In this document: positions 1-13,100 of the stretch, piece by piece
How the letters are laid out: every line of letters begins with the position of its first letter
Numbering within the stretch: position 1 is the first letter of the stretch
From: Cardiocondyla obscurior
Lineage: Eukaryota > Arthropoda > Insecta > Hymenoptera > Formicidae
Reading direction: 5' to 3'
Assembly: GCF_019399895.1 (NCBI RefSeq)
Contig: NC_091869.1
Location: forward strand, 6,510,001 to 6,574,000
DNA: 64,000 bases
Program-made: the position numbers and the translations under genes
The notes under the pieces: model-generated
What the model saw: the letters and a program-made list of their open reading frames with translations, nothing else
The model's database searches: none
Told to the model about the DNA's origin: nothing

Positions 1-1881
1 GCTTATTTTTATTTGCGCCGAGGAAGTACGGGGCTTGTACGGACGGTATCGCGCTGACGGAAAACGAGAAGACGTGTGTCGGCGAACAATGGAAAAATGC
101 CGTATTCGCGCGCGAGTAAATTTTCCACGTGGCCGTGATTTTACTTCCGGCGGACACGCCAATCGCGTGATCGCGTGCACGGCTGGCGGCACGTGATGAC
201 GAAGTAAATGGCGCGATATTTACAGACGCAAGCAGAGGGGAAGAATATCGCGTCGTACGGCGAACTACCCTCGGGGGGATTGCATTGCCCCCTCGACGCA
301 CCCGTCATCAACGTTCCTCGACTGATGACGTTGTTAAAGGTGGAGTACACAAGCGAACTTTGCTGTTACATCACGCTCGGCTATAGCATCGCGAATAATC
401 GAATTTATTAACGAACAATGCAATTTACGCTCTCGTATTTTATCGATATTTTAATGGTATCTCGAAGCTGTATAATCTAGCGAATCTGGATTTTAAAAAC
501 GGAAGAAAATTGATAACAAAGGTCGAGGGTTCCGGGATTCTAAAGTATATGGATTTATTGGATTGTTTCTTCAAGCATTCTACCGTGATATACGTTGCAG
601 AAAGGCACTACAATTAAACAAGGTTGCCTTTCTTATGGATGATACTCCAAGCTTCCTCTTCTAACGAGGCAGCGGAACAACGTCTGTGACGAGAACAATG
701 ACGATGACGATGACGATACCGCCGGCGTGCATTCTCCAGAGGCTTGTTAGCGCGCCGCGACATGCCCGGCGTGTGTCTCGCGGCATCTTATTTAATTAGA
801 CGCCTTTCGACGACATTGTTAGGCATAGGGCATCACCGTGTCGCTTGCCTTGTACGTGTTCAAGTTGGACTACGGCCAGCGAGCCGCTCGAAATTACGTT
901 TCTCTTCAAGACCCCTCCGCTTCCCGCTCTTCTCTCTCTCACGCCCTCTTCTTTTCTGCCGTCTATTCAACGCCGATCAGGTACTTTCCGCTCGCTCGCG
1001 CTTTTATTGCGCTCGTACTCGTGATCCGAAGGAAAGGAAAATGGGCGAAGGACTCTCGCGCAACGTTGTTACGAGTGCCGAAGAAATCAAAGCCTCCAAG
1101 AGGTCCAGCTTCAAATTCCAATCTCTCTGTTTTTTTTCTTTTCTTTCTTTCTTTTTTTTCGCATTTAGTTGGAATTATCAGTCGCCGAGTAAGGATATTT
1201 TAATGAAATGCCGGGAGAAAAGAAGTTGCCACGAAGAAACGACAACGCGAAAAATATAGCGAAGGAATAACGCAAAAATAACTTTACCTAATTAATTCTG
1301 GGACGAAACTTGTTACGGGAGAAATATTTATTATGCCGGTTAATAAGCATACGGTTAGGTAACATTACTCTAGCGAGAAATCGGTTTGTCCTAGTTTATT
1401 ATGGCTCATAGACTCATTAAGTAGTAGGATTTCCCGCTTGTATACAAAGGAGAGTCACATGAGCAACTTGCGCCTCGTGCATCCGTACAGCTGTGCTCGT
1501 ACTTAAAGAAGTTTGGGTCATAAAGGATTAATGCGCTAAATGCCAACGACAGTTTGGTGCTTTTGCAAAACTTTGCTGACGCCGCATCGCACTCTCGCGG
1601 AAGACAAAGGGATATTATGAAAATCGAGCGATACGTGACGCTTTTGGTCATTACGTTGAAACGCAGACACTACCTCCGTACGAACGACGGTGCCGCGCAC
1701 GAATTACGGAAACATTCGTATTTTATTTGGTCTCGCTTGAAAGAAATATATATATTTATATATTTTTTTTTCTTTTTTGATTTTTGGAAATACGTTTATG
1801 ATTGCCAGCGCCGGCAGTGATTAGCGCCGTCAGTCTCGAAAGCAAATCGGCCGGATGAGAACTTTGTTCGGAATTAGATAC

Positions 1882-1931
1882 CTCTGTACCACGTGTTATT
1901 AGCCTACGTGCTAATAACAGGCGGTACAGAG
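1882..1931. other. 22-bp inverted repeat with 6-nt loop
   Basis: CTCTGTACC..TGTTATTAGC (1882-1903) pairs with GCTAATAACA..GGTACAGAG (1910-1931) at 20 of 22 positions. The loop is CTACGT, and pairing continues weakly for a few more bases outside. It would form a very stable RNA hairpin on either strand. The function is unknown. Confidence 0.8.
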
Positions 1932-2189
1932 ATGTAAGAAGCTTGTTTCGAAAGTTCGCCCTGAAGCGCTGCGGCCTGATCATCATCTACCCGAGAATGC
2001 GCCGCGATGCATTTAGCGCCATCATCTTCCGCCGCGCAACTTCGTCGCTTCAGGAATTTCCTCTGTTCGCCGGGGATACTCTCGCGTTCGCTGCGTCTCC
2101 GTATACTCGTTTCGCCATACTTTCGAGTTGGCGAATATCAAGTGAACTTTTGCGGCGGTGGCAGCCACATCCTGTTGAGGAAAACTCAC

Positions 2190-2225
2190 GAGAGAGCGAA
2201 CGAGAGAGAGAAAGAGAGAAAGAGA
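2190..2225. repeat. GA-rich microsatellite
   Basis: Interrupted GAGAGA/GAAA units on the + strand. Confidence 0.85.
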
Positions 2226-5200
2226 CGCGGTGGGTGGGAAAAGCGCTCACGTAAACCCCCCGAGTTTATCTCGTTGCGGTAACATTTATTCACGACGATA
2301 CACGCAAGAAAGTTTGCCACCGCAAATTCGTGGCTTCTTAATGCAACACTTGAAACAACCTGTTCTTATGGTAAACATCGCACTATGTATAATTGAACGA
2401 AGTGCTTTATCCGGATTACGAGTTTCGTTAATTGTTACTGTGACAAGAGTACGTTTCACTAAATCTTCTTTCTGTAAACGCGACGGCTCTTACGAATATT
2501 ACGTAACTGAAATCAGAATTACATTTTGAATCGAAAAAAAGTGAATTTATAAAGCAGTATATATTTAATGTTAAAATTCGTCGGAGCTTCGACGAGTTCT
2601 TTGTTTCTCATTGAGAAATTGACTGCGGATAAACCAGGTCTCACGTCTCATTATACATACGTGCCGGTTACAGAGGGTTAAGACGAGACGCGGGGTATCA
2701 TTCGCTTAACATTCTCGGTTGCATCTCGCGTCTGATTTAACCCCTTGTTCTGTTAGGGATTCGCCGCGCTTAAATCCCGGAGGGGCTTACAATATGCGGG
2801 CGTATGCGGGCGCATATCATTCATTAGGATCACACAGACACGCACGTGTTCACCTGTGTACTTGGTCCGCCGGTGGGGACCGAACCGGTGTACAACCGTG
2901 GGGAGGCCGGGGGATGGCACTTGACACGTCACAGTAACGAAGTAGTGACGCGCATGCCACGGTACTTAATTAATTCTGATTAACCCGTAATCACGTAGTC
3001 GTTCCGCGGCGTTGGAAACCCTCCCTCCCTCCTCCCCTCCTCCCGCCGGCCCGCCCCTCCTCCCTCGTTCAATTTGTGCCACCGGCTATTAATTCTCGGT
3101 CTCTACCCCTCTCTCCACGAGTGTCCCGTCCGCGATATTTCGAGTGTCAACCGTGAGGAGGGCGTAAAGAGGAGCGCAATGGATTTTCAAGAGTAGAGAA
3201 AAAAAAAAAAGTCCAATTAAATAGAACCGTTTGACTGATTAAAATTTTACAGCACAATTTTGCGACAGATCCCGGGTCGGGATACTCTATAACGTCCTTT
3301 AAAAGCATACGCGTAAGTTTGGATTTTCATAAGATATCGCGAAGAACGGATAATACCGACGGCTTTTATCGGGAGAAATTAATTGTAAAAAAAAAATAAA
3401 TCTTGCTTTACAACCGTTATTTCTTTATTTAATTACGAGAAACGTCGATATTATTAATCCTCGCGACGTGAAAAAAAAAAATCTTTCTCCACACATCGAA
3501 CCGTAGTTTTAATCTTGATATCAATATCTGGACGTGATAAGTTTTAAGTTAAAATAACAGATGTAAAGCAAATTCAGTTACGCTCTATGGACGCTAATTA
3601 ATTAATAGAATTAGTTCGCTGTCGTATTATCGCGCACACACATGCACGCACGTGGATTGCGGTAATATTCCAGCAAAGTCTAACTGCCTCTGGTACGGTA
3701 CTCGGCCGCGCTTGGCGAATGGAATTATTTGTTTCGAGGTCAAGTATGAGAAGGGCTCGCCAAAGGGCGCTTTGCGCATATTAATATCGCGCTCCCGATT
3801 GAACTTAGCCGTTCGATACTTCGAAAGGCCCGGGGCTCGGTAAACTGCGAGCGAATAGAGCGCAGCTTAGCTGCGTTTTTGCGGGCCGGCAGGAACCTTT
3901 CTATTAACGTCATCGTAAAAGCCCTCGTATATTCATGAGTTCTTACAAACTCTTTTTGCTCGGCGCAGCCTCCGGAGCGTTGTAATTAAATCTCAAGCAG
4001 TATGCACTTTCCGAGAAGCGCCCTGATACCATTGCTCTTTATTTATTCTCTTATAAATGCATGCGCGGCTAAAGATAATGCCGCTCAACTGTACATTGTA
4101 GTTTCGCTTTACGAGGCGCGTCCGAAAAATATAACCCACCCGCTCTGATTTTACGAAAAATCTAGGTGAAATAATTACAAGCGAAATACATTCGGTATGA
4201 AAACCCAGACGTACACAAATAATTTCTTCACGGCCCAAAATACACATTTATGCGGTAAATAATTAAGTTAACACAAAAAAAATTTTTTTTCTGCTGTTAT
4301 TAATTAATGGGATTTAAGTTGTTTTTTTTTTTTTTAATTTTAATGTAAAAAAAACTGCGGTATTAAAAAGAAAAAGAAAATTATTGCTACCTCATACGTA
4401 TCGCTTTTTCCGTGATTTATGTCTGTAATCGTTCACAATTCAGAATCCATAATCGTAGCTTCGATCGAGCGGTTTTAGGGAAAGAGCTGCCTGATATAAT
4501 TGAATATAAATCACGGTTGAAAACTGCGAATTACGGATAGCGCGGACTGAATATTAACGCGCGACGGTGTAAATTATGATAAGCGATTTTACATAAATAC
4601 ACACCTAACGAACCAATCGGGGGACGATTGTGCAAGCGCGATTACGCGCGACTCGTACACTCGTAATAAAAGCTCGGACTCGCTCGAAACGCATCACGGC
4701 TCTTCGAGATTAAACGCTGAAAGTTCATCGCGGCTGCGTCACGGTAATAAAAAGTATTTTTTACTCGGATGGAAAAATCTCTGGACGGATCCGCCAGCAG
4801 TTGACTCCATCGAAAACAGAGCGCTCCAATATCGTCGCTTTGACATCGTTTCGTTTCCCGAAAATATTTCTCGTTTGATCGGTCGATTCCGAACGAAAGT
4901 GGGTAATTGATGTACCATGAATCGCATAAATAGAGCATTTTATATCTTGCCACTTAATTTGACGTTCTCTTTTTCTAAAGTACCTTGGTTTACTAATATA
5001 AAATTAATTTCCGTTTCTCTGCGAAGCAACGTTTTCCAATGTTAAAGTTAAATTTTAAACGATTGATTATCAACTTTGTTACAAGTCGTACAATATTAAC
5101 GTTACGATTTTTCACTGAGCCAAAGTCGCATCGATCATTTCGATGATCGCGCGTTACGGTTTCATTACCGCGCTTCTAAAGCCAGATATTTTTTCGCCCA

Positions 5201-8200
5201 AGCGATAAAAATTCGCACAGCAACCGGATTAAAGATATCCGCTGCCGCCGATAAAATACAATAAAACGCGGAAAATTGGACGATGTCCGCCGCCGTGTTC
5301 GTGTTCGACTGACTGCGGGCGCGAGAGTTTAAAAAAGCGATGGACGTCAAGGGAGACCAGGAGGTGAAAAAAAGGGGAATGTGACCGTGGCGCATTGGAA
5401 ACGTACCGCTTCCGGTTATGCGTGCCAGGACACAACGACGGGGACTCCCATGGGAGGCCGGCGTTACATCCGATCTGACCCGCCGCGGTTGTTACTGAAA
5501 TTAGTTCGGTTCGTACGGCTCGACATAAATTGCAGGTAGCTCGCATGGATGCGCTTATTGGTTCACGAGAGAAGCGCAAAGCGATACGTACGGGATACGT
5601 TCGTTTTTTTACATCAGTAACGGCAGTAAATACGACTTTCGTTTATTTATTTTTTTTTTATTTTTTTTTTTATTCGAAGGGTTTAATTGGATACGATCGC
5701 ACGAAATGCACTTGAGTGTCTGTCGTCCTATATTTCCCATTTATCGGAAAGTATGTATCAAGAATTAATGTGTATGATTACGATTTGTTTATATTTTTTT
5801 TTTTTTTGATACTTTGATGTAAAATATTTGTAGGGTACAATGTGTTTGGAAAACGATAATTAAACAGTGAAAATTTTTAATATTTTTTGCCGTCAGTTGT
5901 GGCGTGGTGATGACTGCGCGCGTGTATCTAACATTTGCAAAAAAAAAATAAAAAAAAGAGTAAACAGTAGTAGAAGTAATGAAATGAATTCCACTCCACT
6001 CTGTTCGCTTTACGATCTTTCTTTTTATATACTATTAATCGACCGCAGTCATTTTCCTTCGGGATTCGCGTTCTATTTGTGTCGCAGCCTTTGCTTCCTC
6101 CGGGGGAATCCTGCCGGTCGAACGATAAAAGTTTGTCTCGCGCATATATCTCACTCCCGGGAATTTCGCGGCAATATCGGTGCGCGCCAGTGAGATTAGA
6201 TCGTGGTTAATAACATGATGCGCAATGACACTTGGGCGCAAAACGAGCGGCCGATTATTTCGTACAGCAGCGGACAGTCGACATACGGACATAATTAATT
6301 GAAAAGTCACCTTTTAATTTATTTTTAAATGTAACATGGTCAAATCTTAAAACAAAGAAACATTTTTTATTCTCAACGACGTCTCGAGGTATTAAACGGG
6401 ACTTTACAATTTTTCGTCCTATTTTTCATATTTTTTTTTACGACGATCATTATATTCGCATTGTTCTTTTTATCTACCTCGAACCGATGTTTTATCGCCG
6501 CGCAGTCTCGTCGATATTAGCGACGTTGAATAAAGCGCCGTCGAATTTACTTTCCCTAAATACAGAGAATGCTAGGAAATTGAGCGAAGTACAAAAATGG
6601 AACGATTTCGCGGACGTGAAGCGGCGGCGCACAATAGCCGCGACGATCACGATCGCCATTGTGCCGCATCCTCATTATTGTCGTCGGACACGACAGGCTT
6701 GTGCCGGAGAAATGGTCCGCACATTTTTGAAGCCGCACTCTCGCCCGCCATCTTCCACCTCTCTTCTCTACGGGGTACATCGATCGTCGCCCTCGGAAAA
6801 GTTTCCGCTCTTTTCCCGCCGTCCATATCTCCCCCCCGAACGACCCTCCTCCTTTTTTTTTCCCGCTCGCTTTCTCTCGTAGACAAATTTTAAAGTCGAT
6901 TGAATTTCCGGTTGGCCAAACCGCGAAGCCACCACCAAACAACCCCATGGGGTTGGTTTTTCAGCATTTTGCAGCGTCAACGTGAAATACTCTTGTACGT
7001 TACACGGTTTTATCCGCAAAAAGGTTAAATACATGGCTATGATAAACGCTTTTAAATATATAAAATTGTAATGTATTATTAACAAGATTATTATTAATCT
7101 TCGTGACGTTGACGAGGCAGATTTAGAGAGTATAAAAATTTTGCGTCAACTTTGATGCGTTTTAATGTTTAATTTGCTATTAATTATTTAACATTATTTT
7201 GAAGGGATATTTTTATGTGAAAGTTTAACATTTTGCGCATTGAAATGGAAGACAAAACGACGTGCCGTTTCCGCGTCGTTTCCTGTCCGTTATTACGCCA
7301 TGAAAAAAAACGATATTAATTACAAAATTCCGCGGCAGCTGCGGGTTCTTTGAACGCGATCGTAACCCGCGACAAAAATTCGCCGAGCCCATCCCCGGCA
7401 AATGTTGATTCGTGCCACCCTTCACCAATCAAAAATCAATATGTCAAATAGAAACGTTCGCGTGCAGGGCGCATTTGTAGCATATTAATTAAAACGTCGG
7501 CGATTAGTCGATGGGAGGATGGGAAACAAAAATGGTGATTTGACTTGCCATGCAGGGGATGTATGCATGAATTACACCGTACATCAATTCGCATGACACT
7601 GCGAAAATTCAAGTTAAACGCCGGAATCGCGATAATTTTCGATTGCAGTTACAGCTGTATTAAAATTCTGGTCAAATTTTATTTCTTTTTTTTTTCCTTT
7701 TTTTTCAATAAATAAAATTAAATTTTCCAAACTTTCTGTACTCTTTTAAATAAAAATTGATCCGATAGATCGTCTACGAGTTTCGCGAGGGAGAGAAACG
7801 AATCGACAATATGTCGGTTAAAAAATCGCTGGTATGTGTAACGGCGGAAGAAAAACTGGATGCATAAATCATATCGAACGCGAGTGAGAAAAAAATCGTC
7901 GGGCGGCGAACAAGAGCCTCGTTTTTTATTAACCTCTTTCGACGAATTGCCTAACTGGCGAGCAACCGCGTCCCGACATTTTTGCACGGTCGGCGTGTGT
8001 CGTAGCCGGGGGCGTAATCACGCCCGCGGTTATTATCACGAATCCGCGCAAAAATTACGCCGTCCGACGCTCACGTGATTCAACAGTTAAGGTAAAACGT
8101 TAAGTAGATTAAACTTTTATGCGGCAGCCAGAACGTTTCCACGCATTTTTACAGCCGCTAAATATCCTGGCTTTTTCTTCTTCCTCTCTCACATTTTCTC

Positions 8201-8479
8201 ACGTATCATTCTTCGCCGCGATCATTACGGTTTTGAATTTTTATTTCATCGTCATCGCGCGTCATTAATTACGCCTGGACGTAACGTTAGAATTTAATCG
8301 AAATCGATTTCGGGATGCTAAATATAATCGTAATTTGTTGCTAGGAATTATTTTTGGAGCAGAGCAAAGAGTCGTTATAGGATTCAGATAAGTGATTTCC
8401 GCTCGTAAACGCGGGTAACTTCGCCCGGTGTTTCAAAAGTGCGCTAAAATCAGTTAGATTATTTGAAATTATAGTTTTC

Positions 8480-9330
8480 GGGTACGGTGTCGGGGAGGGC
8501 AGGAATTCACGAGACGAAGTTTATTATCGATAACAGTTCCCGCATTGTTGCGGAAAAAGAAGAGGCTCCTAACACCACGCTCCGGAGTGACTATAAATCC
8601 CGGCCCGCGCTCATCGGCTTCCCCGGTGCGAGACGTTTCCTCTCGCTGGAAAGTTCGTTGCCTACGCTCGCGCGGGCGAAACTTCCGGCCCCGGAAGCGA
8701 CTATAGCCGTCGCGGTACGATTAATAGTCAGTTCGAGAACCTGAACCAGCCCGGGAAACCAGTCGGCTACGGGGGACAGCGCGGGTGCCGAAGGGGGAAC
8801 GGGCGCTTCGTCGGTGACACGGTGGCTGCGTCCTGCAATCCGGGGAAGGAGGGAATCGGGGGAGGGTGGATGACTGGAACCGTGCTGCCATAACACTGCC
8901 GCTAATTAAACGATTAATCATGCAACGAATGACACGTATATAACCGGTTCCGCAGGAAATCGCTCCCGCTAGACCCACCGCCGCAGACGCAGCCCCGACC
9001 AAGGTTATGCCCGCTATTCCCACCCGATGTGCAGCATCTGCATATTTCGGTGCGCACGAGCGTGATGGGATATTAACTCCTTACTCTCGAAATGATTTTT
9101 ATTACCCCGGTAGAAACGCCGCTTCATATCGCGGTGAAACGCGTGCGAACATTCGCGGACGTTCATTTCGACTCGAGTCGAGCGGATCGTTTATCTTAAT
9201 ATCACATCTATTACGGCACTGTACCGTTATTATTACGTAGATGGGGGATTGGAGAAGCTCCCCGGAGGTAGATGGAAGGGGGAGTCGAAGCTCGGTAACC
9301 CGAATGTGAGTCGGATACAAGTTTAATATC
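8480..9330. other. GC- and CpG-rich block
   Basis: Composition rises sharply relative to the flanks, with frequent CpG and a TATATAA at about 8937-8943. The minus-strand open frame 8721-9023 starts with a hydrophobic alternation (GIAGITLVGAASAAVGLAGAI) but then loses any pattern, and I do not call it. It may be a regulatory island or an unmethylated CpG segment inside the intron. Confidence 0.4.
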
Positions 9331-9399
9331 GTCGCGGAGGAGGTCGGCGAATCAAGATTATAGATTTTAAAACTTAATACGTGAACTAATACTATCGGC

Positions 9400-10120
9400 T
9401 ACCGTCTCAAAAACGAGGCGACTCGGAAATTCCTGACGTCTGTGCGCCGCCGTTCTGCTCGGCTCGGCTCCTATTATCTACGGCAAAGATTGCGATAAGC
9501 CCGAAACACTCTATAGAGAGGAGAACTTCGCGAGGAAGAAGAGGAGGGGAGAAAAAAAAAAAAAAAAAGCGAAATACGAGCGAGGAGAATAGTCGGCAGG
9601 AGATGGTTACTAACTGATAGAGAAGGTCGGTCGGTACGGATAGCGCTTCGCAATCGAATCGCATCCCATGCGGGTGGACACGGCGGGGTCGGTAGCGAAG
9701 CGAAGGGGGACGAGGGAAAGGGGGGCGGTTGGTTGGAACCGAGGGGGATAGCAATCCCGGTTGTGCCGGCTCCGCTCGTCGAGGGATGGTCACCAGGCCC
9801 GCTTTCACGGTCCGTGTGCAGCCCTTCATTTCGATTGTCCGACGTATCGATACTCGACATCGGCCATACCCGTCTATTATTCGTTGCGGCCAATGGTCAC
9901 CGGCACTACCGTATACCCGCTTATGATTTGTTACTCTGTTTTCGACGTATGTTGCGGCGACCGTCCGATGTTCCTCCCTCCCTCCCCGTCCCTCTCCGGT
10001 TTCTTCCAATCTCTCTCCGTGCGGCGCTTGCACGCTCTATCGTTCGCGCCCGTCGAACATTATCTCTGGCGATGCTCTCCGGGAATCGATATCCGCTTGC
10101 ACGATTTTTAAATAAACCAG
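9400..10120. other. GC-rich block with strand-asymmetric purine runs
   Basis: A purine-rich stretch with a 17-18 nt A run around 9550-9568 and GGGG-rich sequence around 9715-9730 is followed by pyrimidine-rich DNA (9970-10020). Several long overlapping open frames on both strands (up to 208 codons, 9407-10033 minus) are Arg/Pro/Ser-rich with a poly-Phe segment from the A run. They look like by-products of composition. No gene is called. Confidence 0.4.
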
Positions 10121-13100
10121 CGAGCGATTTAAAAATTATCACTTCTCCGTTTGTTTCTTGTTTTAAAAAATGGGGAGAAAAAAATAATAAACGTTTGGAG
10201 TTAAAAGCTGGCGATTTGTATCGAGCGGAAAGTATATCTTACTTACTAAAGATTAAGCGCGATGATTGTGTTTATACTAAAAGCAGATACTAGTGACTCA
10301 CTGAATAATCTGTCGATTAAAATTTCAATTAAGCCTCCAACATTTTCGCACGCAAGGGTCCGTAAAAAAAAAAAAAAATTACCGAAGCAAATTTCCTATA
10401 AATAAAGTACCAAAATGATTTACGAATTCAAATAACGTAAAATGCGTTTATCGTGCTTTAGCAGAGCCCAATAACGATGTAATCGCTTTAATCTAGCGAG
10501 CCCTATATGTAATTGTAAATGCAATTTCGTAACGGCACACGCAAGAATATTATAGCTGTATCGTGCGATACACTTATCGTTCGGTTGAAAATACGCGCGG
10601 GCGGAGCGGGAAAGGGGAGGGCTGGAAGATCGCGTACCGCGATACCGCGAGAAAAACGCGATATCGAAAAAGGTATAAGAATGGCTTTTCGCTTCGCCTT
10701 CGGTGTATCACATAATCCGCCGATTCCACTATTATCCCGTTGTTTCTGCGCTCGTGGCCGCAATTTATTATATTTCTCTTTATCCCTCTCTGTCCCTCAC
10801 TCTTTCTCTCTCTTTCCTCATCCCCCGCGTTGCCCCGGCCTCGCTCGTTCCCTCGGCATATTCCCCATCCCCTTGCTCCCGCGAAAGAGAGTCGGTGCGC
10901 TACAGGTGTCGACGAGATACAGGTGTTGTTAGGATAGTTGCCCGTGGGGAGGATAAAAGCATCCTCGCCTAACTCCGCTCTCCGCCTCCTTCTTCCCTGC
11001 CGCGCACCCTCGTTTCTTCTCGACTCCGCTTCTGCATCCTCTTCCGAGCCGACACCTACCGACTTCGTCGCCATCACCGCCGACAAACCCCCCCCCCTGC
11101 AACTTCACGACCGAAACTTCCGGAGATTGCAAAGCTTCGAAAAGACTTTGAGGCGCGAACATAAACTGAATTAACCTTGGAATGCATGCGGGTTAAACGC
11201 GCCGCCTTTTCATTTAGATACCGTAAAATTATTTAAGACGTTTTCCGATAAGGATCGTTGATAAAATATTTTTGGCGGGATATAAATTAAGAAAAGAAAA
11301 GGAAAAAAAAAAAAAAGAATTATCGATAATAGACTTCGTTGACAGGAGACGTGTCGAATGAATTAACAATTTTTTACGAACCGCGCGGCAAATTAGATCC
11401 CGCGGAAATGCACTCGGAAAATTAGCGGGACATTTTTCCGCGTATCCTGTGTTTACTCTAGTTAGTCCGGGTAAGAAGTAGGAACTAAGTAAAGAGAAAT
11501 GCGGGAGGAGTCTTTAGGACGAAGACGCGCTCAAAGAAGTTGAGACGGGCGAGAGTGAAATGGAAGAAACAACGGCGAGAACGGATTCTCCGCGAGCGGA
11601 CAACCGAGCAGCCGAACCAACTTTCCTATCACCGGCTTTCGCGGCAATACAATTAAAAAGATTGCGAAAGTCCGTAGTGCTCGCGAGCTGCCACTCGTGC
11701 AAAGTTAGCCTTCTTCGCGAATTGACGGCGAGAGGAGGAGGAGGAGAAAGAGAGCGAGGGAGGGACTTTCTCCGTCGCGTCGTCATCGGTCGTCGTTGCC
11801 CTCGTCGTTTTATCGTTTTACGTTTACCTCGTCAACGGCAACTGTTTGTCTGCCAATCGGCGAGCAGAGCATTCGAACTGAATCCTACACCACGGGGACT
11901 TCTCTTCGGCGAGTGCCTTCTTACGATTTCAACGTCGCAATTCCTTTCCGGTCGGTTTTCTCAATGCTTTTGTTTCGCTGATCGGGAAAATTTCCCGTCC
12001 CTTTCGTTTCCCTCTCTCATTTTTTTTATGTATCTACGCAACTTCGGGATTTATAAAAAGAATCGCGAGCGTACTTTTCCTTACACGCGTGCGGAATAAA
12101 TTGGATATTATTATCATTTGAACCGAATTTATTTCGGTCAATATCTGAGACAAATAATAAAACCCGGGTTCAAAAGCCAATATCCTCGATAGCCGGCGAA
12201 CCAGGTCCTGTAAGGTCTAAAGGATTGTTTGACCCTTTATAAAGCAATAGCATAAATTATTCTTATAGAGGTTGGCACTAACATTTGGTCTAAATTTATT
12301 TTATTCCACCTTAGGTGGCCGTCGTACAAATTACTTATATTATTCAAAGTATTGCCAGAATACGTGCGCGTCGATATGAAAAATGAAAGCTTCAAATTGA
12401 TTACATTGAATTTATTGCTTCAATAAAAATATTATTATTGCGCGAAGCAACGAGTGTGATGGATTCAACTTCTTTTATACCGTTAATTTTACTTATTGTA
12501 ATTTTATGCCGTTGCAAGTATGCAAATGTTTGCATCATTCAGCTTTCATAACATTGTTCCGAGATCTGCCGTGTATTTTGAACATGTTTACCTTCAGTTA
12601 ATTTAATCTGCAATTGCCGCAATTAAGCCCGAATAAAATATCGTATATACGATTTATTTTATTCTTGGTAATAAATTGTAATTTATGCCTGAGAAGATCA
12701 TTGCAATTGTATTTTTACTTATCCCCCTTTATTTAATCGTTCGTTTAAAATGTTCGCGTTTTAAATTACAATATACCTTTTTATCAGCCTAATTCTGTCC
12801 GTTAGTGTCTTGTAATCGCATTTAACATTTCGCATAATAAATTAATTTATTGTGCATACAAACTAGCACGCATGATTATAAATTATCATTATTTAATTCC
12901 CTATGGCGCGCGTGCATTGCATATTTCGTTACACATCATTTCGCTCATCGGTTTGAATCATTCCGCAGCACTTTTTCCTCCCGAGGGGAGAAGAAAAAAA
13001 AGAACACATACACGCTCAGAATAAAACAAATTACTCTTTCTCTTTCTCTTCTCCCTACTTCTTTTCGGAAATATTCCAGTCACGTTTCTCGTTGTTTACG

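Noticed and set aside
9407..10033. 208-codon minus-strand open frame
   Set aside because: Low-complexity, contains a poly-Phe segment encoded by an A run, overlaps equally long frames on the other strand, and matches no family I know.
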